Source: JBBQSF01 sp038214085
GTDB taxonomy: Bacteria > Bacteroidota > Bacteroidia > Bacteroidales > CG2-30-32-10
Direction of reading: 5' to 3'
Assembly: GCA_038214085.1 (NCBI GenBank)
Contig: JBBQSF010000066.1
Span: forward strand, 1-15,902
DNA length: 15,902 nt
Shown piece by piece: positions 1 to 7,420 of this stretch. The notes under the pieces are model-generated. The model had not been told where the DNA came from and made no database searches. It saw only the letters and a list, made by a program, of their open reading frames with translations. Made by a program: the position numbers and the translations under genes. How positions within the stretch are numbered: the first letter of the stretch is position 1; each line of letters begins with the position of its first letter.

Positions 1-334
1 TAATAAGTAAATAAACAAGAAAAATATTTGCTGTATGCAGCATGGCGCTGAACAAGTGAAATGCAAAAGGCTTTAGTCCGGCAATTGAATAAATGATAGC
101 AAAGCAAAAGGTAGCCAAAGGCTGGTACATGCCAACATAAAAAGATGAAAAAATAATCTTTATATTTTGGAAGGAAAGTTTGATGATATCAGGGTTTTCG
201 GTTACCTGTTGGGCATCGTCCCAATTTGTGAAGCCGTTCTGTAATGTCTGCAAAAAGAAAATAAATACAAGTGCAAGTACAAAGAAAAACCATTTTTTCT
301 GAGCTGGAAACAACAATGTATTTGATAACTTCAT
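1..334 (-). CDS. GT-C-type membrane glycosyltransferase-like protein, N-terminal 111 residues (runs off left edge)
   Basis: The minus frame is open from an ATG at 334-332 to the window edge. It encodes a short cytoplasmic start, a hydrophobic segment at about residues 15-29 (KKWFFFVLALVFIFFLQTL), then a loop with the acidic pair N-W-D-D at about 37-40 and N-P-D-I at about 47-50. Next come G-M-Y-Q-P-L-A and a second membrane segment ending in F-H-L-F-S-A-M-L-H-T-A-N. A membrane segment, an acidic WDD/NP loop, a Y-x-P-L motif and an LHxxN helix are the layout of GT-C (PMT/TMTC-like) glycosyltransferases, which use lipid-linked sugars on the outer face of the inner membrane. Such Bacteroidota proteins often carry TPR repeats downstream, but that part lies outside the window. 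Its ATG overlaps the stop of the lipoprotein gene (TGATG), which suggests translational coupling. The exact substrate is unknown. Confidence 0.75.
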   Translation of the reverse strand, partial: MKLSNTLLFPAQKKWFFFVLALVFIFFLQTLQNGFTNWDDAQQVTENPDIIKLSFQNIKIIFSSFYVGMYQPLATFCFAIIYSIAGLKPFAFHLFSAMLHTANIFLVYLLI

Positions 335-774
335 CAATTGTAAATATGCAGTGTTGATCCGTTAAATGAGGTGTTGTATGTTCTTAAGGAACGTGTGGCC
401 GGGCCATTGACCAAGGAGCCATCTATGATAATAAATCTTGAGCCACAACAGGAGTCTATTAGAGTCATACCCGATGATTCCACTTCAACAGTTGCGCATG
501 AATTTGTTGGTTGATATGGGCAATTGCGTTCAAGAGCAACAAATTCATCAATAGAAAGGCGGTAAACAATTATTCCGCGTACACCACCTGTAAGATATGC
601 CCATCCACCAACCGAGTTTAAATCAATGTATTGGGTTGAGTTGATGTTAATATAAAAGTCAACATATACCGAAGGAATTTCGTCCTTGTCTTTTTTACAG
701 GAATTGAAAATAAACAATTCAGGAAGCGTAAGAAATATAAGTATAATAAGGCTTTTTAGTGTCAGGTTACGCAT
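334..774 (-). CDS. Rieske-fold-like lipoprotein with non-canonical cluster residues
   Basis: The 146-residue protein has a hydrophobic leader ending in a lipobox-like F-N-S-C with Cys26, followed by K-K-D-K-D. It is therefore probably a lipoprotein anchored in the cell envelope. The C-terminal half follows the Rieske plan: V-Y-R-L-S-I-D-E-F-V-A-L-E-R-N, then C85-P-Y87, C93, D107-S-C109-C110-G-S-R-F, D-G-S, G-P-A (124-126) and a terminal L-R-T-Y-N. Canonical Rieske proteins ligate [2Fe-2S] through C-x-H and C-P-C-H. Here the first histidine is Tyr87, the second ligand cysteine aligns with Asp107 and the second histidine with Cys110, so an ordinary cluster is unlikely. Cys93 and Cys109 could still form the structural disulfide. 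A TAnnTTTG element lies 18 bp upstream of the ATG. The role is unknown; the fold call is from motifs only. Confidence 0.7.
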   Translation of the reverse strand: MRNLTLKSLIILIFLTLPELFIFNSCKKDKDEIPSVYVDFYININSTQYIDLNSVGGWAYLTGGVRGIIVYRLSIDEFVALERNCPYQPTNSCATVEVESSGMTLIDSCCGSRFIIIDGSLVNGPATRSLRTYNTSFNGSTLHIYN

Positions 775-791
775 AAAACGTTCTTTAAATG

Positions 792-799
792 CAAAGGTA
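792..799 (-). promoter_or_regulatory. Bacteroidota -7 promoter element for the lipoprotein/GT-C operon
   Basis: Read on the minus strand this is TACCTTTG, an exact match to TAnnTTTG. It ends 18 bp before the ATG at 774, so a start site about 5-7 bp downstream would give a short leader. The -33 region has no clear TTTG. Confidence 0.6.
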
Positions 800-812
800 A
801 AAAATTTGATCT

Positions 813-828
813 ACGATAAAACGATAAA
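813..828. repeat. Two tandem copies of acgataaa between divergent promoters
   Basis: The 8-mer ACGATAAA occurs at 813-820 and again directly at 821-828. It lies between the outward-facing -7 elements of the divergent genes, in the position expected for the -33 region of the minus-strand promoter. It could be an operator or a chance AT-rich repeat. Confidence 0.5.
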
Positions 829-845
829 CGTGCATCTTTAATTAT

Positions 846-853
846 TATTTTTG
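846..853 (+). promoter_or_regulatory. Bacteroidota -7 promoter element for the 731-residue secreted protein
   Basis: TATTTTTG matches TAnnTTTG exactly and ends 19 bp before the ATG at 873. No TTG/TTTG lies at the usual 17-23 bp upstream, so the call rests on the -7 element and its position. Confidence 0.5.
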
Positions 854-872
854 TAAAAACAAAATTCATTTA

Positions 873-3068
873 ATGCGGATTATAGCGTGGATATTATTAT
901 TTGTATTGCTTTCGGAATGCGCTTTTTCGCAACTGGAAATTAGCAATGGGGTTACATTGCCAGCAACTGATACTTTGCGTGTTTTTATTGTTTTTGCTGA
1001 AATAGATTTTTCTGATGGAAAATGTCCTGAAAATCTTCCTGATAATATAAACGGATCTTGGCCCAAAAATGCGGATGGAAAAACACTCGTTCCTGATGAT
1101 GCAGACTCTTACTTCGATTTTGAACTGAAACCTGGACAAAAGCCCAAGGCATATATTACGGATTATTATTTTCAGTCGTCCTTTGGTTCGTATGTTTTGC
1201 TTGGCGATTATTACCCTAAAGTGCTGACTTTCCCCTGTAGCAAAATAAAAATTGGCGACGATGGCTTGTCTCTTGTTATTGAGGCACTCAACAAAGAACC
1301 TGAAACAGATTCAACTCTTTTTTCGTTTCACGAATTGCCTCTTAAATCGTTTGATTCCTGGAGTATTTCTCCACAAGGAGTTACAAAACTGAAAAAATCA
1401 GATGGAAGCATCGACCTGCTTTATATTATTTGGCGCAACAATCGCTTTATCGGGAGTAAAAACACCAAAGACAATTCGGGATATGGTGTAAGTCAGACAA
1501 AAGGGTCAGCCTTTAAGAACATGAAGGGCGTAAATAACAGATCTTCTTTTAACTCCGGATCGAGTGGGTTTCATGGGCGTTTTATTACAATTGCCGAACA
1601 TTTGCATGCAATTTTTGGTGGCAATCAATGGCATACTGCTGGCGGAAGAGGATTGCACACATTCATGTTTACTCCACATTCTTATGGACTTACCGGACAG
1701 TATTTCGCAACTATGCAGGCACCCTGCGCTTGGGACCGATGGATGATGAACTGGAAAAATCCTGATAAAAAGATGCTGATCAGTGCGACAGATACTTCGG
1801 GAAAAGAAATAAACACAGAAACCATTTCAATTAATGATAATCCCGATGGCGGTTTGTTTGTTCTGCGCGATTTTATGACATACGGCGATGCAATACGAAT
1901 AAAATTACCACATATTAACTGGGAAAAATCAGGTGATGTGAAAAATCAGTATCTGTGGCTTGAGAACCGTAGAATGAACACAAACCTGGATCAATGGTAC
2001 ACAGAAGAGTGTGCCGATAATAATAATGGAGCATATCCGAACGGAACTCCGGGAATGTATGCCTATATTCAGGTTGGAAAGGATTTAAAGTCAGGGGGAA
2101 ATGAAATATATTCAACCAATCCACCCGAAGCCAACGCACTTGCCAGTTTCCTGTTCCCCTTTTCTGCTGAAGGAAATTTTGACTTTTTTTATTGTTGGAA
2201 TAATATTCAAGATGGAGACTATGGATTGTGTGGAAATTGGGGAAATGAAAACATTCCAGTTAACAAAAAAAAGAGTGCTCCAAACCCTTTTACCGGATTT
2301 TCTGACTTGTATGATTATGTAGATTCTAACAACGATGGTTTGCTTTATTCGGGCGATGATGTGCAGCCTGGACTGAGTGATCAGATTGGCGACAGTATTT
2401 ATCACAATTATAACCAAAGCGGTGACTGGCAGGATGCATTTTGCAAGGCAACAAGTAATACAATGCTTTCTATTTCTACTAATCCTGCTCCGGTTCCTGT
2501 ATACACCCTTTCGGCCAATTACGAAACAAAAAGTATTTATTTGAAAAAAGGGGCACCGGAATCGTATGAGAACCGTACGATATGGCTAAACGGACTTTCT
2601 GTTGAAATTTTGAAAGAGAATATTTTTGGACATGGTGAAATTTTGTTGAAAATACGTTGGAACAATTATGATGTTTCCAATGATGTGCGCTGGTGCGGGA
2701 ATATTGTTTTAAGTCCGAATGATTTTGATTTAGGCAAACCCTCATTGATTTTAAAAAAGGGTAAAAAAATAACGATCGATAGGGGGCTGAGTCCACAGAT
2801 TTCAAAACCCATTGAAAAAGATGCTTCCGGACGTTGGATTTATACCGATACCACTACATTTACAGCTTTAGATGGTGCTTATATTAAGATGGAACAAAAT
2901 GCTAAAATTGAAATTGACAACCTAAGTAAATTTATTCTTAAAAAAGGAAGTAAATTTGAGATGGGGAAAAAATCCAAACTCATCATTTATGGAAATTCAT
3001 CTTTCATAATAGAAGAAGGAGCAGTGATTGTAAAGAATAAAAAAAGCAGGATCATATTCAAAAAGTAA
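873..3068 (+). CDS. Large secreted metallopeptidase-like protein with an altered HEXXH site
   Basis: The 731-residue protein begins with a signal peptide (M-R-I-I-A-W-I-L-L-F-V-L-L, probable cleavage near S19-Q20). The section from about residue 35 to 350 resembles M6/immune-inhibitor-A-like metallopeptidases: V-F-I-V-F-A-E-I-D-F-S-D-G early on, Y-I-T-D-Y-Y-F-Q-S-S-F-G-S-Y at about 94-107, and a helix I-A-E-H-L-H-A-I-F-G-G at 240-250. The last is followed by N-Q-W-H254-T-A-G-G and by A-W-D-R-W at 286-290, which corresponds to the W-(E/D)-R segment after the active site in such enzymes. The zinc motif should read H-E-x-x-H, but here it is A241-E242-H243-L244-H245, so one ligand is missing. Residues about 550-731 are short alternating strand/turn units rich in K-K-G and E-I-x-I, like a small beta-solenoid. 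No T9SS C-terminal domain is seen. It may be an inactive peptidase-fold protein; substrate unknown. Confidence 0.62.
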   Translation: MRIIAWILLFVLLSECAFSQLEISNGVTLPATDTLRVFIVFAEIDFSDGKCPENLPDNINGSWPKNADGKTLVPDDADSYFDFELKPGQKPKAYITDYYFQSSFGSYVLLGDYYPKVLTFPCSKIKIGDDGLSLVIEALNKEPETDSTLFSFHELPLKSFDSWSISPQGVTKLKKSDGSIDLLYIIWRNNRFIGSKNTKDNSGYGVSQTKGSAFKNMKGVNNRSSFNSGSSGFHGRFITIAEHLHAIFGGNQWHTAGGRGLHTFMFTPHSYGLTGQYFATMQAPCAWDRWMMNWKNPDKKMLISATDTSGKEINTETISINDNPDGGLFVLRDFMTYGDAIRIKLPHINWEKSGDVKNQYLWLENRRMNTNLDQWYTEECADNNNGAYPNGTPGMYAYIQVGKDLKSGGNEIYSTNPPEANALASFLFPFSAEGNFDFFYCWNNIQDGDYGLCGNWGNENIPVNKKKSAPNPFTGFSDLYDYVDSNNDGLLYSGDDVQPGLSDQIGDSIYHNYNQSGDWQDAFCKATSNTMLSISTNPAPVPVYTLSANYETKSIYLKKGAPESYENRTIWLNGLSVEILKENIFGHGEILLKIRWNNYDVSNDVRWCGNIVLSPNDFDLGKPSLILKKGKKITIDRGLSPQISKPIEKDASGRWIYTDTTTFTALDGAYIKMEQNAKIEIDNLSKFILKKGSKFEMGKKSKLIIYGNSSFIIEEGAVIVKNKKSRIIFKK

Positions 3069-3098
3069 TCAGACAATATTTTTCAGAAAAAAAAGTTT

Positions 3099-3106
3099 TA
3101 CATTTG
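3099..3106 (+). promoter_or_regulatory. Bacteroidota -7 promoter element upstream of the basic small protein
   Basis: TACATTTG matches TAnnTTTG exactly and ends 16 bp before the ATG at 3123. Because only 26 bp separate that gene from the sensor kinase gene, and no similar element lies in the 26-bp gap, this promoter may drive both. Confidence 0.55.
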
Positions 3107-3122
3107 AAAACAGAAAATTTTT

Positions 3123-3401
3123 ATGAAACACCTTAAAAAAATAGTTCTTCTGCTTATCTGTTTATTGCCGCTGCTATCCTATCCGCAGGAAAGTTCATCC
3201 AAAAAACAAAGAAAACTGGCGATACAAAAAGAGAAAAAAGACGCTGATGCATTAAAATTATACCAAAAAGCAGTTAAACGACAGCATAAAATTCAGGGCA
3301 AGGATACACGAAAGCACATGAAAAAATCGCTGAAAAAGTCGAAAAACATATCAAAAAACAAAAAAACATTCTTCCTGAAACGATGGTTTGCAAAGAAATA
3401 G
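3123..3401 (+). CDS. Small, highly basic exported protein of unknown function
   Basis: The 92-residue product has a clear signal peptide (K-H-L-K-K-I then a leucine-rich core, likely cleaved near Y20-P21-Q22). The mature part of about 70 residues contains roughly 27 Lys/Arg against 5 Asp/Glu. It includes a central K-L-Y-Q-K-A-V-K-R-Q-H-K-I-Q segment, a K-H-M-K-K-S-L-K-K-S-K segment, and an aromatic/basic end F-F-L-K-R-W-F-A-K-K. Such a charge would favour binding to anionic polymers (LPS, teichoic-like or nucleic acids) in the periplasm or at the outer membrane, but that is inference. It has its own TACATTTG promoter element and lies 26 bp upstream of the sensor kinase, so the two are likely co-transcribed. 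No known domain is recognised. The signal peptide and the surrounding promoter and spacing make it a credible gene. Confidence 0.72.
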   Translation: MKHLKKIVLLLICLLPLLSYPQESSSKKQRKLAIQKEKKDADALKLYQKAVKRQHKIQGKDTRKHMKKSLKKSKNISKNKKTFFLKRWFAKK

Positions 3402-3427
3402 AATAGTAATTCTACCTAAATTAAAAA

Positions 3428-6400
3428 ATGCAACTCTCCAAAAACTTTTATTTGCAATTATTTTTCAGGGGATTGCTGTGGGGAATATTCTTTTTGGGTA
3501 TTTCAGTAAAAGCTCAGGATAAGTCAATAAGATTTGAACGCATTGCCTCCGAAAATATTAAGGTTGAGCGCGGCCTTTCAGTAAATTCGGTAAACTGTAT
3601 GTTACAGGATTCGCGAGGATTTATGTGGATTGGTACCTGGGATGGACTAAATAAATACGATGGCTATAAATTTAAAGTTTATCGTTCTAATTATCTCGAC
3701 AAGGATGATGAACTTACCAATCAGACCGTTCAGGCATTGTGTGAAGACAGCGATGGGCTTATCTGGATAGGAACAGAACAGGGCCTCACCAAATATGATT
3801 CAAAAAACCAGAAGTTCTCAAAATACTATTCTGTAAAAAATCAGACTTCTACATTGAGTAATGATACGATTTGGTCAGTTTTTCAGGATTCGTATGGCAA
3901 TTTATGGGTTGGAACACAAAACGGATTAAATCTTTATGATAAAAAAACACAAAAATTTAAAAGGTTTTTTCACGATCCTCAAAATACCAATTCATTAAAC
4001 AACAATAAAATTAACGATATTTATGAGGACAATCTTGGATGTATCTGGATTGCCACCAACGGCGGACTAAACAGATACAATCTTTTAAATAAAACGTTTA
4101 CACTTTTTAAATACAACAGCAAAGAACAAGGCTTGCCAAACGATACAGTTATTTCTGTGGTGCAGGATAAAAAAGGAATTTTATGGATCGGTACTCAAAA
4201 TGGCCTATGCATTTACGATATTCAGAATTCCGTGTATAAAACATATAAAAATGTAAAAACTAAAAAAAACACCATCAGCAGCAACCACATTGTTGATGTT
4301 TTTGTTGACAAATCTGGAATAATTTGGGTTGCCACAGCCAATGCAGGATTAAATAAATATGAACCAACGGACGATTCTTTTACCTGCTTTCAAACCCAGA
4401 ACAATGATCAATATAGCCTCAGCAATGATAATCTTAGTTGTATTTATGAAGACAAATCTGGCATACTGTGGATCGGATCATTTAAAGGTGTAAATAAAAT
4501 TGACAATACATCTTCCAAGTTCAATCATTTTAAACATATCGAAAATGATGGCTTCAGTCTTAATAATAATATGGTGTGGGCTTTCGATCAGGACAAGAAC
4601 GGAGATCTCTGGATAGGTACTACCGATGGGCTGAACAAGTATGACAAGACAAATGGAAAGTTTTCCATCTATAAAAATAATTTAAGAGATCCCAATACAA
4701 TCAGCAGTAATAATATCCGGTCTGTAATTACTGATAAACAGGGAAATAGCTGGATTGGAACTTTGGATGCCGGTCTCGATATGTTTGTAAAAAAAGACAA
4801 AAGCAATGATTTTGTTAAGGTAAATTATAAGCATTCGCCAACAGAAAAGAATAGTTTGAGCGATAATTGTGTTTGGTGTCTGCTTGAGGATAATACTGGA
4901 CTTATATGGGCCGGAACCAACAATGGATTGAACTGCTTGAACAATGAAACTAAATCCATAACCGTTTACAAAAAAACTTCCAATCCTTTCAGCATAAGCA
5001 ATGATATCGTAAATACCATTATTCAGGACAAGAATGGTTACTTGTGGATAGGAACATGGGATGGACTCAACCGTTTTGATAAAAAATCAGGGAAGTTCAA
5101 AACATTTACTCATGCCGTTGGAGATCCAAACAGTATAAGCAGCAACAGGATTTTCGGGCTCCATCAAGATAAAAACGGAACTATCTGGGTAGGTACAATG
5201 GGTGGAGGGCTGAATAAATTTGACTCCAAAACTGAGACATTTAAATATTATACCGAAAAAGATGGATTGCCAAGTAATATGGTATATTCTATACTTGAAG
5301 ACGAACTCGGAAACCTTTGGTTAAGCACAAATAATGGAATTTCAAAATTCAATATTGCCACTGAAACATTCGTAAATTATGATATTCAGGATGGAGTGCA
5401 AAGCAGTGAATTTAACCAGAACGCAGCTTATAAAACCACCGATGGTGAAATGTTTTTTGGTGGAATGGATGGGTTTAATTCCTTTTATCCAAAAAATATC
5501 ATTCAAAATAAATTTATACCCCCAGTTGTAATTACAAGTTTTAAAATTTTCAACGAAATTCAGCCGAGAGAGCCTCAAAACGGCGATACAATAATTCTTC
5601 CTTATTATCGCAACTTCTTATCATTTGAATTTGCAGCATTGGATTTTTCAAATCCTTATAAAAACATTTATGCATATAAACTTGAAAAGTACGATAAAGA
5701 TTGGGTTGTTTGCGATGCAAATCATCGTTTTGCAGAATATACCAAAGTAAATCCAGGAACATACACTTTTCGCGTTAAGGGAACAAACAGCGATGGATTG
5801 TGGAACGAAAAAGGAATTTCAATCACTATTATTGTCCGCTATCCATGGTGGGAAAGATGGTGGTTCAGAATACCACTGATATTGTTCATTGTTCTGCTTG
5901 GATGGATACTTATTTATAGAAGATTCAGACAGTTAAAGAAAAAGCATAAAATTGAGAAAAAAATGCTGGATTTCGAAAAAGAACTCTTTGAACTTGAGCA
6001 AAAAGCACTCCGCCTCCAAATGAACCCTCATTTTATCTTTAATTCCCTAAATTCCATTCAGAGTTTTATTATTAATAATGATACCGATAAAGCCATTTTT
6101 TATCTTTCTAAATTTGCCCAGCTCATGCGTTTGATTCTTAGCAATTCAAGCCAATCGTTTGTAGCTATCCAAGACGAAATAAAGGTGATTTCTTATTATC
6201 TCGACATTGAAAAAATTCGCTTCGAAAACAAATTCGAATATAAAATAGATATTGACCCTGCCATTGAAGATGAATTTTTTGGCATTCCGCCAATGATTAT
6301 TCAACCTTATGTTGAAAACGCAATTATTCATGGTATTTTGCAAAAAGAAGGATTGGGGCGCATTAACATATCGTTGAAATTGATAGAAAACGACCGGGTT

Positions 6401-6631
6401 TTTTGTGTTGTTGAAGACAATGGTATTGGTCGCGAAAAAGCTTCGGAAATTAAAAAACAATCAGGAATAAAACATAAATCTAAAGGAATGCTTATCACCA
6501 AGGAACGCCTTGATATTTTGAGTTTTCAGAATAAAGCACAGATGTCGGTTACAATTATCGACCTTACCGACGACTCGGGAGCACCCCTAGGAACTAGGGT
6601 CGAACTTATTATCCCAATAAAGGAAGTCTAA
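3428..6631 (+). CDS. Propeller/Y_Y_Y sensor histidine kinase of the LytS type
   Basis: The 1067-residue protein starts with a signal peptide (to about A29-Q30). Residues 58 to about 693 contain about 14 Reg_prop-type units with the pattern D-x-x-G-x-(L/I)-W-(I/V)-G-T-x-x-G-L-N-x-Y, enough for two seven-bladed propellers. A Y_Y_Y beta-sandwich follows (about 699-804, containing P-G-T-Y-T-F-R-V-K-G), then one membrane helix (about 813-830) after a W-W-E-R-W-W segment, a coiled linker, and a LytS-like kinase core. Key kinase residues are N-P-H868-F-I-F-N, the N-box E963-N964 in Y-V-E-N-A-I-I-H-G, and D997-N-G-I-G. There is no receiver or AraC domain, so it is not a hybrid HTCS regulator. The propeller lies in the periplasm and probably senses a ligand or protein; the kinase is cytoplasmic. 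The gene is 35 bp upstream of a LytTR response regulator, its probable phosphorylation partner. Confidence 0.9.
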   Translation: MQLSKNFYLQLFFRGLLWGIFFLGISVKAQDKSIRFERIASENIKVERGLSVNSVNCMLQDSRGFMWIGTWDGLNKYDGYKFKVYRSNYLDKDDELTNQTVQALCEDSDGLIWIGTEQGLTKYDSKNQKFSKYYSVKNQTSTLSNDTIWSVFQDSYGNLWVGTQNGLNLYDKKTQKFKRFFHDPQNTNSLNNNKINDIYEDNLGCIWIATNGGLNRYNLLNKTFTLFKYNSKEQGLPNDTVISVVQDKKGILWIGTQNGLCIYDIQNSVYKTYKNVKTKKNTISSNHIVDVFVDKSGIIWVATANAGLNKYEPTDDSFTCFQTQNNDQYSLSNDNLSCIYEDKSGILWIGSFKGVNKIDNTSSKFNHFKHIENDGFSLNNNMVWAFDQDKNGDLWIGTTDGLNKYDKTNGKFSIYKNNLRDPNTISSNNIRSVITDKQGNSWIGTLDAGLDMFVKKDKSNDFVKVNYKHSPTEKNSLSDNCVWCLLEDNTGLIWAGTNNGLNCLNNETKSITVYKKTSNPFSISNDIVNTIIQDKNGYLWIGTWDGLNRFDKKSGKFKTFTHAVGDPNSISSNRIFGLHQDKNGTIWVGTMGGGLNKFDSKTETFKYYTEKDGLPSNMVYSILEDELGNLWLSTNNGISKFNIATETFVNYDIQDGVQSSEFNQNAAYKTTDGEMFFGGMDGFNSFYPKNIIQNKFIPPVVITSFKIFNEIQPREPQNGDTIILPYYRNFLSFEFAALDFSNPYKNIYAYKLEKYDKDWVVCDANHRFAEYTKVNPGTYTFRVKGTNSDGLWNEKGISITIIVRYPWWERWWFRIPLILFIVLLGWILIYRRFRQLKKKHKIEKKMLDFEKELFELEQKALRLQMNPHFIFNSLNSIQSFIINNDTDKAIFYLSKFAQLMRLILSNSSQSFVAIQDEIKVISYYLDIEKIRFENKFEYKIDIDPAIEDEFFGIPPMIIQPYVENAIIHGILQKEGLGRINISLKLIENDRVFCVVEDNGIGREKASEIKKQSGIKHKSKGMLITKERLDILSFQNKAQMSVTIIDLTDDSGAPLGTRVELIIPIKEV

Positions 6632-6637
6632 TTTTCT

Positions 6638-6645
6638 TATTTTTG
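6638..6645 (+). promoter_or_regulatory. Possible separate promoter for the response regulator
   Basis: TATTTTTG in the 35-bp gap between kinase and regulator matches TAnnTTTG and ends 21 bp before the ATG at 6667. No good -33 element is visible, so it may be an internal, secondary promoter within a two-gene operon. Confidence 0.4.
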
Positions 6646-6666
6646 TAAATAATTAAAGTCAAATAT

Positions 6667-7416
6667 ATGATTCAAGCAATAATTATCGACGATGAAAAAG
6701 CCTCTCGTGATGCGTTAAGCGGATTATTGAAACGCTATTGCAAAAATGTTGAAGTCATTGGTGAAGCTGATGGATATAACTCAGGTTTGAAAATGATAAA
6801 GTCGAAGAAAGTTGATGTCGTTTTTCTCGACATTCAAATGCCTGATGGCAATGGATTCAAACTTCTCGAAGATATTGGAGATATTGATTTTGAGGTAATT
6901 TTTTCAACAGCATTCGATCAGTATGCGATAAAAGCAATTAAATATAGTGCTTTGGATTATTTGCTCAAACCGGTTAATCCCGAAGACCTGATTACCTCTA
7001 TTGAAAAACTCGAAGAAAAGTTAAAAAAAGGAAAGAGTAATGTAAATATTAAGTTTTTACTCGATACCATGAAATCGCAGAGCCCGGAACCTAAAAAAAT
7101 TGTGCTTTCTACTTCCGAAGGTATGCATATCGTTGAAATTGATAAAATATTACGTTGCGAATCAGAAGATTATTATACTAAATTCTTTTTGGTTGATGGA
7201 AAAACAATCATGGTTTCAAGAACACTTAAAGAAAATGAAGAAATGCTTTCCGAATATCATTTTTTCCGTTGCCATAAATCCCACCTTGTAAACCTTAAAT
7301 ATGTTAAAAGTTATTTAAAAATGGATGGCGGCAGTATTCTTATGACCGATGGAGCAAACGTACCTGTTTCCAGACGAAAAAGAGAGTACGTTCTTGAAAT
7401 TCTTAGCAATCTCTGA
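6667..7416 (+). CDS. LytTR-family response regulator (REC + LytTR DNA-binding domain)
   Basis: The 249-residue protein has a receiver domain at about 1-120: acidic pair D8-D9, phosphoacceptor D55 in F-L-D-I-Q-M-P, T81 in F-S-T-A-F, and K101 in L-K-P-V-N. A linker leads to a LytTR domain at about 143-247. It shows K-K-I-V-L-S-T-S-E-G, the R-C-E-S-E-D-Y-Y-T-K segment, the conserved F-F-R-C-H-K-S-H-L-V-N-L (where LytTR usually has R-x-H-(R/K)-S-x-x-V-N), and V-P-V-S-R-R-K-R-E-Y near the end. All key receiver residues are present, so it should be phosphorylated by the adjacent kinase. LytTR proteins bind as dimers to direct repeats 21-22 bp apart; such repeats begin 5 bp after this gene's stop codon and precede the TonB-receptor operon, its most likely target. 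Autoregulation is not supported by any similar repeat upstream of this gene. Confidence 0.93.
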   Translation: MIQAIIIDDEKASRDALSGLLKRYCKNVEVIGEADGYNSGLKMIKSKKVDVVFLDIQMPDGNGFKLLEDIGDIDFEVIFSTAFDQYAIKAIKYSALDYLLKPVNPEDLITSIEKLEEKLKKGKSNVNIKFLLDTMKSQSPEPKKIVLSTSEGMHIVEIDKILRCESEDYYTKFFLVDGKTIMVSRTLKENEEMLSEYHFFRCHKSHLVNLKYVKSYLKMDGGSILMTDGANVPVSRRKREYVLEILSNL

Positions 7417-7420
7417 GAAG

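Noticed and set aside
3560..5480. DNA tandem repeat array
   Set aside because: The periodicity comes from the protein-level propeller blades (D-x-x-G-x-x-W-x-G-T), and nucleotide identity between units is low.
3428..6631. Hybrid two-component (HTCS) regulator
   Set aside because: The protein ends after the ATPase domain; no receiver or AraC helix-turn-helix is present.
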